Assembly: GCA_035403355.1 (NCBI GenBank)
Contig: DAONFA010000003.1
Location: forward strand, 98,702 to 162,701
Direction: 5' to 3'
DNA from: Candidatus Cloacimonas sp.
GTDB taxonomy: Bacteria > Cloacimonadota > Cloacimonadia > Cloacimonadales > Cloacimonadaceae
DNA length: 64,000 nt
Of the stretch, positions 18,417 through 26,781 are shown in pieces. Below the pieces are notes generated by a model, which saw only the letters and a list, made by a program, of their open reading frames with translations, did not search any database and was not told where the DNA came from. Numbering within the stretch: position 1 is the stretch's first letter; each line of letters opens with the position of its first letter. Position numbers and translations under genes: made by a program.

Positions 18417-19161
18417 CCAATCTTTTTACCTGGTTCTTAACATTTTGCCACACCAATTCTTTCCCCCATTTCATAAAATCATCATTCCATCTTTGTGGAT
18501 GCGTGTTAAGCATTATCTGGTTTGGCAATTCCTTTTTAAGGATCAGTTCTATAAGCTGATCAGAATTTTTTATTTCATAGTGAAAAGGACTTACCACCTT
18601 ATCTCTAATATTTGATTCTTCACTATTCCAACTTCTTCCAGTATCAGTTAAATAAAGAACTTTAGAGTAGTCAATATCAAAATATGGCTCTCCTATGATT
18701 CCATAATCATAATAATGAAATTTCTTCCACAGTTCTCTATTATCATATTTAGACATCGGGCTTCCATGCATACAAATAGTTTCAATCTTAGCCACTTTTT
18801 TAAATTTATCCAGATTTTGAATAAATATCTCTAATGCCTTATTAACCTCGCCTTTAGCTTGATCCATAACCTCATAATGATAACCAATTTCATGACCCAT
18901 CTGTTGAATAGCTCTAATTACACTTGGTTTGAAGGAAACAGGTACACTTCTGAAAAAATAAGAAGCATTTAGCCCTTTATCCTTTTCTATTTTTGCAAAA
19001 TTAAGAGAGTTTAATGGCAGTTTATCTACATCATGCCTTAGAATAACAACTCTATCAAGGGGCTGCTTTAAAAAATCTCTAAATGCCTTAAATTCATATC
19101 CCGCATCTTTAAAAGCATCTAACAATTCGCTATACTTTCTGACTGTAAAATCTCTAATCAA
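18394..19161 (-). CDS. Polysaccharide deacetylase-like (NodB fold) protein
   Basis: A 255-aa protein when started at the TTG at 19161, which has GGTGG just upstream; a longer frame to 19203 would overlap the GxxExxY gene. The NodB metal motif is RHDVD (H43, D44, D46 in this numbering), followed by GHEIGYHYE (H90, H95) and an ICMHGSPMSKYDN segment. These suit a metal-dependent N-deacetylase of sugars or a related hydrolase. Its last seven codons and the stop come from a CTCTCACAGATTACACAGAT repeat, so the original C-terminus has probably been replaced. The substrate is unknown. Confidence 0.75.
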   Translation of the reverse strand: MIRDFTVRKYSELLDAFKDAGYEFKAFRDFLKQPLDRVVILRHDVDKLPLNSLNFAKIEKDKGLNASYFFRSVPVSFKPSVIRAIQQMGHEIGYHYEVMDQAKGEVNKALEIFIQNLDKFKKVAKIETICMHGSPMSKYDNRELWKKFHYYDYGIIGEPYFDIDYSKVLYLTDTGRSWNSEESNIRDKVVSPFHYEIKNSDQLIELILKKELPNQIMLNTHPQRWNDDFMKWGKELVWQNVKNQVKRLVSHRLHR

Positions 19162-19192
19162 AATAAAGCCACCGAAATTACCGAAAAATAGT

Positions 19193-19561
19193 TTAATGGA
19201 CAATTCTCTTGAATTCTAATTTTGCCTCATTGCCAAAGTTTAAGATATATCCAACTTTAAGCCCTGTAGCACTTAGATAATTTATTATTTGTGCTGAATG
19301 CATGGAATGAATTATATTACACGCCTTAAGCTCCAGTATAATTTTACTTTCTACAATAATATCAGCAACATAATCTCCAACAATCTGATCTCTATAAAAA
19401 ACTTGTATAGGAACTTGAGAAACATAACTAATACCTTGATATTTAAATTCTACACATAAAGCTCGTTCATATAGTTTTTCCAAATATCCTGAACCAAGCT
19501 CTTTGTGAACAGCAATTGCACAACCAATAATTCTATCACTCAGCTCTTTCTCATATATCAT
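19193..19561 (-). CDS. GxxExxY protein (PD-(D/E)XK nuclease-like), copy 4
   Basis: 122 aa with G25-x-x-E28-x-x-Y31 (GYLEKLY), a VADIIVESKIILELKA segment (D and ExK residues) and a HSAQIINYL helix. It is closest to the copy at 23233 (both have EKELS..IIGCAI.VHK.LGSGY at the start). A CAGTG-family repeat lies on its upstream side (19606-19709). The downstream side abuts the deacetylase-like gene after about 31 bp with no repeat, unlike most other copies. Confidence 0.83.
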   Translation of the reverse strand: MIYEKELSDRIIGCAIAVHKELGSGYLEKLYERALCVEFKYQGISYVSQVPIQVFYRDQIVGDYVADIIVESKIILELKACNIIHSMHSAQIINYLSATGLKVGYILNFGNEAKLEFKRIVH

Positions 19562-19605
19562 AACTTTTTACCTTCTCCTGCCTTTCTTTGAAAATTATAT
19601 GACTT

Positions 19606-19709
19606 TCTCAGTGCCCTCAGTGTTCTCAGTGGTTATATTTTTTCGGTGTCTTCAGTGTTCTCGGTGGCTATAATCTCTTTTCGGTATCTTCGGTGCTCTC
19701 GGTGGCTAA
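19606..19709 (-). repeat. CTGAGAACACTGAGG-family repeat overlapping a CDS end
   Basis: Degenerate 9-bp units (minus strand ACTGAGAAC/ACCGAAGAC) run through the downstream end of the VanZ-like gene and encode its ATENTEDTEKI tail and related residues. Confidence 0.85.
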
Positions 19710-20085
19710 TAAGAATAAACAATATACATAATATAGCACCAAAGAGGTTAGCCATCATATCCATCGGATTAAATGTCCTATAAGGTATTATTATCTGTAG
19801 CAATTCAACCCCAATAGCTGAAACAAATACAATCCCACAAAACTTCAAAACCTCATAACTCTTATACCAACGAACATTCTTTATCTTCCCGAATACCCAT
19901 ATCCATGCAAAAGCCAAAAATGTTAAGGAATGCACTACATAATCCAGCCGAAAAATAAACCTTTTAGCTGTTAGATCCCTATTTAATTCATTGCCCAAAG
20001 GCACAACATTTATCACCAAAACCACTATCAACCATCCCCAAAATAACCATTTTATGCTCTTCATTATGTTTCGTTCTTCTATCAT
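19633..20085 (-). CDS. VanZ-like membrane protein
   Basis: A 150-aa protein with about four membrane segments: residues 10-28 (IKWLFWGWLIVVLVINVVP), about 48-65, about 80-98 and about 110-128. The middle segment VELLQIIIPYRTFNPMDMMANLFGA is the VanZ-like family signature. Small VanZ-like proteins of unknown function are common in polysaccharide loci. The tail after residue 128 (SHREHRRYRKE, then ATENTEDTEKI) is coded by the CTGAGGACA-type repeat, so the natural C-terminus was probably altered. An internal ATG at codon 8 (MKSIKW) is an alternative start. Confidence 0.75.
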   Translation of the reverse strand: MIEERNIMKSIKWLFWGWLIVVLVINVVPLGNELNRDLTAKRFIFRLDYVVHSLTFLAFAWIWVFGKIKNVRWYKSYEVLKFCGIVFVSAIGVELLQIIIPYRTFNPMDMMANLFGAILCILFILISHREHRRYRKEIIATENTEDTEKI

Positions 20086-20099
20086 AATCCTATCTTTTT

Positions 20100-20181
20100 C
20101 TCAGTGTCCTCAGTGTTCTCTGTGCCCTCAGTGGTTGCATTCTCAGTGTTCTCTGTGTCCTCTGTGTTCTCAGTGGTTGCA
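20100..20181 (-). repeat. CTGAGGACA-family 9-bp repeat
   Basis: Minus-strand units AACCACTGAGAACACAGAGG and CACTGAGGGCACAGAG fill the gap between the capG stop (20183) and the VanZ-like start. The repeat begins within 5 bp of the capG stop. Confidence 0.9.
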
Positions 20182-20182
20182 T

Positions 20183-21298
20183 TTAATATAACCCACTCCA
20201 CTGCTTATGCAATTTTGCGGTTCCCAAAATTATTTTTAAAACTCGCATAGAAAAGTTATCAATCTCATATTCCGGGCATATTTTTGTGTAATTTGCACCT
20301 TCTTCTATAGCAACTCTAATTGCATCAAGTACTATTTCAGGATCAAAACCGGATAAAATTATCGTCCCGGCATCTATTGCTTCTGGACGTTCCATTGAAT
20401 TCCTGATTGTTATTGCAGGAAATTTAAGGATTGCACTTTCTTCACTAATCGTTCCACTATCGGAAATAACACAGGTAGAGTTAATTTGCAAGTAGTTATA
20501 GTCAGTAAAACTGAATGGCTTTAGAAATTGGATTAAGGAATTAAATTTGAAACCAGCTAAATTTTCTAACCGTTTACGGGTTCTGGGATGGGTGCTAACA
20601 ATTACTGGATAATTATATTGCTCTGCAAGAGTATTTAGGACAATGCTTATTTTCTTCAAATTATCAGGATAATCTACATTTTCCTCTCTATGGACAGAGA
20701 TGAGAAAATATTTTTGGGGTTCCAGTTTTAAGGTTTCTAAAATATTTGATCGTTTAATTTTAGGTAAATAATGTTGTAAGACCTCAAACATAGGAGAACC
20801 AGTTAAATAAATTCTTCTATGAGTTAGCCCTTCAGATAAAAGATGTCTTCTTGAATTCTCGGTATAGACCAAATTGAAATCCGCTATATGATCAATCATT
20901 CTCCGGTTGATTTCTTCCGGCACATTGTTATCAAAACTTCTATTACCTGCTTCCAAATGATAGATGGGAATATGTTTTCGTTTAGCCATAATAGCAGATA
21001 TAGAAGCATTAGTGTCTCCAAGAATAACCATTGCATCCGGTTTTTCCTTATCCAGAATTTCTTCAATTTTAATCAGCGTTTCACCTAAAACAGTTCCCAA
21101 ACTGGTTGTATTCACATTAAGATAATATTCAGGTTGCCGAAGCTCTAAATCCTCAAAGAAAATCTGATTCAGTTCATAATCATAATTTTGACCCGTGTGC
21201 ACTAAGATATGGTTGGTGTATTTATCCAGTAAAGGAATTACACAGGATAACCGGATTATTTCAGGCCTTGTGCCAACAACTGTGATCACTTTAAGCAT
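20183..21298 (-). CDS. capG: UDP-N-acetyl-hexosamine 2-epimerase (capG/fnlC type), copy A
   Basis: A 371-aa non-hydrolysing 2-epimerase of the WecB fold. It opens with VITVVGTRPEIIRLSCVIPL and carries HTGQNYDYELNQIFFEDL, GDTNASISAI, EAGNRSFDNNVPEEINRR, SVHREENVD and SDSGTISEESAILKFP, all characteristic. Placed after capE and capF, it would catalyse the last step to UDP-N-acetyl-L-fucosamine. A second, very similar copy is at 39788-40924. The two differ in scattered residues (for example TTSLGTV against SSLGYV) and mainly at the C-terminal end. Confidence 0.92.
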   Translation of the reverse strand: MLKVITVVGTRPEIIRLSCVIPLLDKYTNHILVHTGQNYDYELNQIFFEDLELRQPEYYLNVNTTSLGTVLGETLIKIEEILDKEKPDAMVILGDTNASISAIMAKRKHIPIYHLEAGNRSFDNNVPEEINRRMIDHIADFNLVYTENSRRHLLSEGLTHRRIYLTGSPMFEVLQHYLPKIKRSNILETLKLEPQKYFLISVHREENVDYPDNLKKISIVLNTLAEQYNYPVIVSTHPRTRKRLENLAGFKFNSLIQFLKPFSFTDYNYLQINSTCVISDSGTISEESAILKFPAITIRNSMERPEAIDAGTIILSGFDPEIVLDAIRVAIEEGANYTKICPEYEIDNFSMRVLKIILGTAKLHKQWSGLY

Positions 21299-21306
21299 AA
21301 TTTATT

Positions 21307-21348
21307 TCACGCAGATTTCGCAGATAAAAACGCGGATTACGCAGATTA
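21307..21348 (+). repeat. CGCAGATTACGCAGAT-family repeat (left of broken GxxExxY)
   Basis: CACGCAGATTTCGCAGATAA then AACGCGGATTACGCAGATTA. The inverted partner is at 21821-21890 on the other side of the GxxExxY pseudogene. Confidence 0.9.
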
Positions 21349-21363
21349 TATTTTTATAATTTA

Positions 21364-21775
21364 TCATAAGGAATCATTAAGTCCATTTACTTTATAGATA
21401 ATGCTTCTGTTGATGTCCGAAGTTTTAAAATTAACAAGGATACAAAGTTTTAAATTAATTAGTTTTAAATAGGTTAAAAGCTGTTTGTGATGAACAGGAG
21501 CAAAATTGTCAACAGTTTTTGATTCTATAATCACTTTCTCTTCAACTAGTAAATCCATTTAAAAGGCAGCACTCATATCAATTCATTAATAAATAATATT
21601 AATAGAAACCTGAGATTTAACCTCTAATCTCCATTTTTTTAATTTTATAGCTTAATGCATTCTTATAGACAGATTCAAAAAAATCGGACCCAGTTTATTA
21701 TACATATCATAAATAGCACCTCTTATCTGGTAGGCAATTTCATTTTCACTTATATCTAATCTTTTCCATTACTAA
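21364..21775 (-). pseudogene. GxxExxY gene, frameshifted remnant, copy 5
   Basis: The downstream half is an open frame (MDLLVEEKVIIESK...YKVNGLNDSL), but the N-terminal half is in other frames. From about 21772 the minus strand reads EIAYQIRGAIYDMYNKLGP, then a single-base shift is needed to continue FFESVYKNALSYKIKK (the G-x-x-E-x-x-Y region), and a further stop follows near 21590. In the catalytic segment ELK has become ESK. The gene is clearly dead. It belongs to the same subgroup as 42720-43097 and the truncated copy at 41000, and lies between capF and capG in both duplicated cassettes. Confidence 0.8.
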
Positions 21776-21820
21776 GTTCAATCACATAAATAGTATTTGT
21801 TTGAATTATTATTAAATCCA

Positions 21821-21890
21821 ATCTGCGGAATCCGCGTTTTTTATCAGCGTAATCTGCGGGAAACAAACTCTGCGAAATCTGCGGGAAAAA
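21821..21890 (-). repeat. CGCAGATTACGCAGAT-family repeat (right of broken GxxExxY)
   Basis: Two minus-strand copies (TTTCCCGCAGATTTCGCAGA and TTTCCCGCAGATTACGCTGA, the second followed by AAAAACGCGGATTCCGCAG). The first begins 6 bp past the capF stop. Confidence 0.9.
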
Positions 21891-21891
21891 A

Positions 21892-23169
21892 TCACACCGG
21901 CTCATAGTAAGTATCAGGGTCATCCGGATCATAGAATTCATTAATCCAGAACATAGTCAGTAATTCCGTATACCCAATGTTAGTAATATTATGTGTATAC
22001 CAAATAGGCATATCTACATAAGCAGGTTCATCCCCATTTAGGATATATTCAATAATTTCGTCGGTTCCATATTTCCGCAATTTAATAGATGCTTTTCCTT
22101 GTATCACTGCAAATCTTTCTACTTTTCTGGTATGGAAATGATTGCCTCTTGTAATTCCTGGAAGAGTTGTAGAAAAAGAAACTTGCCCAGTGGACATAAA
22201 CTTCATTGTTTCTACATAGATACCTCTATCATCTGAATGTTTATGGTATTTCACCGGAAAATGCTCTTTAGGTAAATAAGATCTGAAAGTATTAAATAAG
22301 CACACTTCAAACCAATCGGTCAAATCAGGAAAAATCCACTTCACAACATAGGTCTCATAATAGGCCTTTAGTTTATCCAATAATTCTGAAACCTTATACT
22401 TTGCCCTATATTCAACTTCCAAAACTCTTGGTAGTACCCATTTCTTCGTGTTATCAGTGTTATCAGTGTTCTCAGTGCTCTCAGTGCTCTCAGTGTCCTC
22501 AGTGCTCTCAGTGGTTACATTCTCAGTGCCCTCAGTGTCCTCAGTGTCCTCAGTGTCCTCAGTGTTTTCAGTGTCCTCAGTGTTTTCAGTGTTTGCATAA
22601 TCTGCGGGAAACAAATCAAGAATCACCTTCACCAAATCTCCCACATAGATCAATTTAAGTTCATTATCCACTTCAATCTTGGGTTCTTGCTTATTACATA
22701 TTTGATAAGAAAATGTAGAAATCACCGAATTATAGAATGGCTTCCCAAAAGGTCCAAACACATTAGGAATAATTAAACCGGTAAATTTTGCATTGTTTCT
22801 TTCTGCCCATTGATTAAATAATTCTCTGCCCTCTCTTTTAGAGCGTCCATATAAATTATCCAGTTCTTCCTGAAGCGATGAACTCATAATTACATAAGGT
22901 TTGCTATTAGTCCGTTCCATTGCATCAATTAGTTTCTGCACCAATTCTATATTTGTTTTATATAGCACATCAGGATCATTATGCCTATTCATTGCTGCCA
23001 GATGGATTATCACATCACACTTGTTAACAAAGGCATCCAGTGCTTCGTCTGATTGAAAATATTCATCCTGAAAGGGAATTCTGATATATTTATCCGGATG
23101 CAAGCTGAGAGTGTTGTATAAATGGGTACCAATGAACCCTGCTTGACCAGTTATCCCAACTTTCAACAT
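21892..23169 (-). CDS. capF: CapF/FnlB-type UDP-sugar epimerase-reductase with in-frame repeat insert, copy A
   Basis: A 425-aa bifunctional enzyme of UDP-L-FucNAc synthesis. Residues 1 to about 186 are an SDR domain (GITGQAGFIGTHL, HLAAMNRH, SSSLQEE), and the C-terminal 170 residues are a metal-binding cupin (RGNHFHTRKVERF, DMPIWYTHNI). The normal enzyme is about 370 aa. The excess is residues about 188-243, a low-complexity T-E-N-T-E-D run coded by the CTGAGGACA repeat (22447-22610), preceded by FPADYAN from the CCCGCAGATTA repeat. The copy at 41472 has a shorter insert at the same place. The frame stays open through the insert, so the protein may still fold with an extended linker. Confidence 0.9.
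   Translation of the reverse strand: MLKVGITGQAGFIGTHLYNTLSLHPDKYIRIPFQDEYFQSDEALDAFVNKCDVIIHLAAMNRHNDPDVLYKTNIELVQKLIDAMERTNSKPYVIMSSSLQEELDNLYGRSKREGRELFNQWAERNNAKFTGLIIPNVFGPFGKPFYNSVISTFSYQICNKQEPKIEVDNELKLIYVGDLVKVILDLFPADYANTENTEDTENTEDTEDTEDTEGTENVTTESTEDTESTESTENTDNTDNTKKWVLPRVLEVEYRAKYKVSELLDKLKAYYETYVVKWIFPDLTDWFEVCLFNTFRSYLPKEHFPVKYHKHSDDRGIYVETMKFMSTGQVSFSTTLPGITRGNHFHTRKVERFAVIQGKASIKLRKYGTDEIIEYILNGDEPAYVDMPIWYTHNITNIGYTELLTMFWINEFYDPDDPDTYYEPV
22447..22610 (-). repeat. 9-bp repeat array inside capF copy A
   Basis: About 18 units of ACTGAGGAC/ACTGAAAAC type, read as repeated T-E-D or T-E-N codons, with a CCCGCAGATTATGCA unit at the upstream edge. The units are multiples of three bases, so changes in copy number keep the frame. 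Confidence 0.93.
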
Positions 23170-23232
23170 ATTGTCACCACTGAGAGCACTGAGAACACTG
23201 AGGACACTGAGGACACTGAGAGCACAGAGAAC
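23163..23232 (+). repeat. CACTGAGGACA repeat (left of GxxExxY copy 6)
   Basis: Plus-strand tandem units CACTGAGAG/CACTGAGAA/CACTGAGGA. The inverted partner is at 23636-23681. The array starts at the first codon of capF and ends at the stop of the GxxExxY gene. Confidence 0.92.
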
Positions 23233-23610
23233 TTATACAACTTTGCGTACATATTCTAGTTTACCTGAACTGCCAAAATTAATAACATAACCGATTTTAA
23301 TACCTGAAGCATATAGATATTGAATCAATTGAGCTTCATGAACTGGAATAATCTTTGAACAAGCTTTCAATTCAAGTATAACTTTATTTTCAACTATCAT
23401 ATCCATCTTATAGTCACCAATTAATATATTCTTATAATGAACTTGTACTGGCACCTGAGATTCAACTTTTAAACCATTTTCCGCTAATTCAACTAATAAA
23501 GCTCTTTCATATAGTTTTTCCATATAACCAGAACCAAGGACTTTATGTACCTGTATAGCACAACCAATAATCTTATAACTTAATTCCTTTTCGTAAATCT
23601 CATTAACCAT
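23233..23610 (-). CDS. GxxExxY protein (PD-(D/E)XK nuclease-like), copy 6
   Basis: 125 aa with G28-x-x-E31-x-x-Y34 (GYMEKLY), MDMIVENKVILELKA (D and ExK residues), HEAQLIQYLYASG and the family end GYVINFGSSG. It lies between capE and capF of cassette A, at the same position as the unrelated-subtype copy 42720-43097 in cassette B. It is bracketed by inverted CACTGAGGACA repeats. Confidence 0.85.
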   Translation of the reverse strand: MVNEIYEKELSYKIIGCAIQVHKVLGSGYMEKLYERALLVELAENGLKVESQVPVQVHYKNILIGDYKMDMIVENKVILELKACSKIIPVHEAQLIQYLYASGIKIGYVINFGSSGKLEYVRKVV

Positions 23611-23635
23611 ATCTTATTCTCTCTTTAATCTCTTC

Positions 23636-23681
23636 ACTTCAGTGTCCTCAGTGCCTTCAGTGCTCTCAGTGTCCTCAGTGG
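23636..23681 (-). repeat. CACTGAGGACA repeat (right of GxxExxY copy 6), providing the capE stop
   Basis: Minus-strand AACCACTGAGGACACTGAGA and further units. The TGA at 23675-23677 inside the first unit is the stop codon of capE copy A, whose last residues (N-H) are also repeat-coded. Confidence 0.92.
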
Positions 23682-24688
23682 TTTCTAAGCTCTTCCTGTA
23701 TATATTTCAGGGTCAGCAATTTCTCTTTCACCTCTTCCACATTCAGCCGATAGGTATTTTCCGATGTATATTCCCCCACTTCTACCACCTTGGCTTCCCC
23801 ATTGCTAAAATATTTATCATAATTCAGATCTCTAATATCGGCAGGTATCCTATAATAACCTGGCAAGTCAATAGCTTTTGCCATTTCTTCTCTATTCACT
23901 AATGTCTCATGTTTCTTTTCCCCATGCCTGGTGCCAATTATCTTTATCTCTGTTTTTGCTTCAAAAAGTTCTATAAGTGCCTGAGCCAGATCTTTAATTG
24001 TAGAGGCAGGTGATTTTTGCACAAAGATATCACCCTGCACTCCATTTTGATATGCATAAATAACAAGTTCAACCGCTTCTTCCAAGGACATTAAATAACG
24101 GGTCATTTCCGGGTCTGTAATAGTAATCGGTTTTCCTGCTTTTATTTGGTCAACAAATAGTGGTATAACAGAACCTCTGGAAGCCATCACATTTCCATAC
24201 CTTGTTCCGCATAGAACTGTTCCATTTTCCGGTTGCTGTCTGGAATAAGCAATCATCACCTTTTCCATCAATGCTTTAGACATTCCCATAGCATTTATAG
24301 GATAAACAGCTTTATCTGTAGAAAGAACTATTAACTTTTTTGCATTATTGGCAATGGCAGCTCTGATTACATTTTCTGCACCCAAAACATTGGTTTTAAC
24401 CGCCTGAACCGGAAAGAACTCACAGGAAGGTACCTGTTTTAATGCCGCAGCATGAAAAACATAATCCACACCCACCATAGCATTAGCCACACTGTCATAA
24501 TCCCTTACATCCCCAATATGAAATTTGATTTTGGGGTTATTATACAATTTTCGCATATCGTCCTGTTTTTTTTCGTCCCGACTGAAAATGCGAATCTCTT
24601 TCACATCGGTATTCAAAAATCTCTGCAAAACAGCATTCCCGAAAGAACCGGTTCCGCCTGTAATAATAATTACTTTATCCTTAAACAT
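23675..24688 (-). CDS. capE: CapE/FnlA-type UDP-GlcNAc 4,6-dehydratase/epimerase, copy A
   Basis: A 337-aa extended SDR that starts UDP-N-acetyl-L-fucosamine synthesis by converting UDP-GlcNAc to a 4-keto-6-deoxy sugar with epimerisation. GGTGSFG is at 11-17, and the active region LSTDKAVYPINAMGMSK has Met134 where most SDRs have Tyr, with Lys138, the S-M-K pattern known for CapE. SRQQPENGTVLCGTRYGNVMASRGSVIPLF is typical. It is nearly identical in sequence to 43198-44214, and the two differ clearly only near the ends. The final N-H and stop come from the downstream repeat. Confidence 0.93.
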   Translation of the reverse strand: MFKDKVIIITGGTGSFGNAVLQRFLNTDVKEIRIFSRDEKKQDDMRKLYNNPKIKFHIGDVRDYDSVANAMVGVDYVFHAAALKQVPSCEFFPVQAVKTNVLGAENVIRAAIANNAKKLIVLSTDKAVYPINAMGMSKALMEKVMIAYSRQQPENGTVLCGTRYGNVMASRGSVIPLFVDQIKAGKPITITDPEMTRYLMSLEEAVELVIYAYQNGVQGDIFVQKSPASTIKDLAQALIELFEAKTEIKIIGTRHGEKKHETLVNREEMAKAIDLPGYYRIPADIRDLNYDKYFSNGEAKVVEVGEYTSENTYRLNVEEVKEKLLTLKYIQEELRNH

Positions 24689-24820
24689 AACTTTTCCTTA
24701 ATCTCTATTGAATTATCTATTTATTTCAGCTTAAAACTAATGGCATATAAGTAACTTTTAATTTTTCTTTTCGCCTTCATCTTTCCTTTTATCTCCATAA
24801 TCTTCTCTAACTTTTATTTT

Positions 24821-24894
24821 CTCAGTGCTTTCCGTAGCTTCCGTGTCCTCAGTGCATTAAGTGTCCTCTGTGTCCTCTGTGTTCTTAGTGGTTA
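24821..24894 (-). repeat. CTAAGAACACAGAGGACAC repeat
   Basis: Minus-strand units TTAACCACTAAGAACACAGA, GGACACAGAGGACACTTAAT and GCACTGAGGACACGGAAG. The repeat starts 2 bp after the stop of the DUF354 gene (24897). Between it and capE (24689-24820) nothing is seen. Confidence 0.88.
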
Positions 24895-24896
24895 AA

Positions 24897-25985
24897 TTAT
24901 TTGAATCTTCCAAAATCAAAATCCTTTACTTTAACCTCTTTCACAGATTCAGGATAGTTCTCAATAAACCAAACCCAAAAAGCAGTTACATCAATTTTAT
25001 CCTCTAACATTCTATTCCTTTTTATGCTCCATTTAGCTTTTGAATCAGGATCTTTCAGGACTATTTCTATTGCCTCTAACATCCAATCAAATTGCCTTGG
25101 TAAAAAACCATAGGTTAATCCATATCTTTTCTCTTCTTCTTCAAGAAGAGATATTCTTCCTGCAAATGTATTACATCTAAAAGAAGGAACGCCTAATACA
25201 GCTGCCTCTGAACTCATTGTTTGACTATCAGATACAAACATCTGAGAATATGCAAGAAAACTATGCATTTCATAAGGTTCAATTGGAATTCTATATCGTT
25301 CAAATTCAGGATCAATCTCCTTTTCAGTAGTAATAAACACTTTACCATATTGTTCTAATAATTTTATCAATTTCCGTTTTTGGTTTAAATTCATTCCCCC
25401 TTCGTGAATATCATGATGTGCTTTAAATGCATTAAACCTTAAGATATAATACTTATCATCTATAGACAAACCATATTTTGTTAAGACCTCTATATTGGGA
25501 GTAAATCTTTTAGGATGTAGATAAGCAAGCTCATGAGTTCCTGGATAGTAAATAACATTTTTTAACTTTTCATACTTCAATACATCAGGAGATAATATAC
25601 AATCTGCAAAAGGAGTAACATATTTTTCCGTAAAGGGTTGAACAGCTTGATCATCATCGTCAAAAAAAACTGATTCACAATTTGTGATTTTTGATGAATG
25701 AACAGCTATAAAAGAAACTCCTATTGCTAATGTAATATCCTTATTTCTTATTAAATTGGCTACTTTTTTTACATGCTTAACATGCTTAAATATTTTTTCT
25801 GTTATTCCGTCTCCTTTATCTCCAAGTTCAATGAAGGGTATTTTATAATGAATTAATAATGCTGTTATACTTTTTACTGATTTACAAGTTACATATACTA
25901 TGTGCTTATGCTGTATCAATTCCGAATAGAGATTCTTGAAATAATGCACATGAGCTGGATGATCAATATCTATTAATATTCTCAT
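24897..25985 (-). CDS. DUF354 family protein (GT-B-like)
   Basis: A 362-aa DUF354 protein, a family with a glycosyltransferase B-like fold. It starts MRILIDIDHPAHVHYFKNL, the family signature, and has FFDDDDQAV (112-120), RFNAFKAHHDIHEGG and SDSQTMSSEAAVLGVPSFRCN, the last matching the nucleotide-sugar-binding region of WecB-like enzymes. The donor and acceptor are unknown. Its start overlaps the stop of the upstream decarboxylase-like gene by 4 bp, which indicates translational coupling. Confidence 0.8.
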   Translation of the reverse strand: MRILIDIDHPAHVHYFKNLYSELIQHKHIVYVTCKSVKSITALLIHYKIPFIELGDKGDGITEKIFKHVKHVKKVANLIRNKDITLAIGVSFIAVHSSKITNCESVFFDDDDQAVQPFTEKYVTPFADCILSPDVLKYEKLKNVIYYPGTHELAYLHPKRFTPNIEVLTKYGLSIDDKYYILRFNAFKAHHDIHEGGMNLNQKRKLIKLLEQYGKVFITTEKEIDPEFERYRIPIEPYEMHSFLAYSQMFVSDSQTMSSEAAVLGVPSFRCNTFAGRISLLEEEEKRYGLTYGFLPRQFDWMLEAIEIVLKDPDSKAKWSIKRNRMLEDKIDVTAFWVWFIENYPESVKEVKVKDFDFGRFK

Positions 25986-26779
25986 TCAATCACCCCAATA
26001 ATAGATTTTTTTGCATATACTTGTTGTTTTAGATCTATATTAATTTTGGCTTCAATTGGTAGAAAAACATCCACTTGACTACCAAATCTAATCATTCCTA
26101 TCCATTGGCCTTGTTTTACATATTGACCCTCTTGAACATAAGAATCTATTCTTCTGACCCTTCTGGAGGCAATTAGAACAACCCCTACTTTGTATTTATC
26201 GTTAGATATAATAAAAGTATGCCTTTCATTTTCAATTATAGAGATATATTCTTTTAACGAATGAAATGTACCTGATATATGTTTTGATAAAACAATTCTA
26301 CCTTCTATAGGGCTACAGTTCTTATGAACATCAAAGGGGGTCATATTAATTCCTATTTGCCAACAGGGTTTTTTAATCAAACTAGTTTGAGTGATTTCTT
26401 CTAACTCAGATATTTTCCCATTCTTTATAGAGATGAACTGCTGTTCTTGGTCGATTTTATTAATGTATATAATATTGCCATCCGCAGGAGAGACAATTTC
26501 ATTTTCTTTAGCAATTAATTTTCTATTTGGTGACCTCCAAAACCTTATTTGAATTCCCAAATATGCAAAAATAGGCAAACTGATTGTCGATATTATTATA
26601 GCCCAAATCGGATATACATATAAAACTATAGCTACTAATATCCCTACAATAGCAACAATAAGATTATCAATAAAAAAGAGCTTAACTCTCATATGGGTAA
26701 TATGACGAATGCATATATACATAATGGTGCTTGCCATAACAATATAACATATTAATATATATATCAAAGCCGTCTCCAT
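25982..26779 (-). CDS. Phosphatidylserine decarboxylase-like protein
   Basis: 265 aa. About three membrane segments occupy residues 1-75. The rest matches the short (archaeal/type A) phosphatidylserine decarboxylase form: RFWRSPNRK, IVSPADGNIIYI (SPADG), MTPFDVHKNCSP with the catalytic-type His, and near the C-terminus IRFGSQVDVFLP, where Ser234 is the expected self-cleavage residue that becomes the pyruvoyl group. The familiar enzyme turns phosphatidylserine into phosphatidylethanolamine in the membrane. Inside a glycan locus it may instead make an ethanolamine-type decoration or act on another seryl lipid. It is coupled with the DUF354 and ATP-grasp genes. Confidence 0.8.
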   Translation of the reverse strand: METALIYILICYIVMASTIMYICIRHITHMRVKLFFIDNLIVAIVGILVAIVLYVYPIWAIIISTISLPIFAYLGIQIRFWRSPNRKLIAKENEIVSPADGNIIYINKIDQEQQFISIKNGKISELEEITQTSLIKKPCWQIGINMTPFDVHKNCSPIEGRIVLSKHISGTFHSLKEYISIIENERHTFIISNDKYKVGVVLIASRRVRRIDSYVQEGQYVKQGQWIGMIRFGSQVDVFLPIEAKINIDLKQQVYAKKSIIGVIE

Positions 26780-26781
26780 TT

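Noticed and set aside
22401..22658. Plus-strand 85-codon frame rich in Q-C-P-Q-C-S
   Set aside because: It is the reverse strand of the capF repeat insert; the composition comes only from the 9-bp unit.
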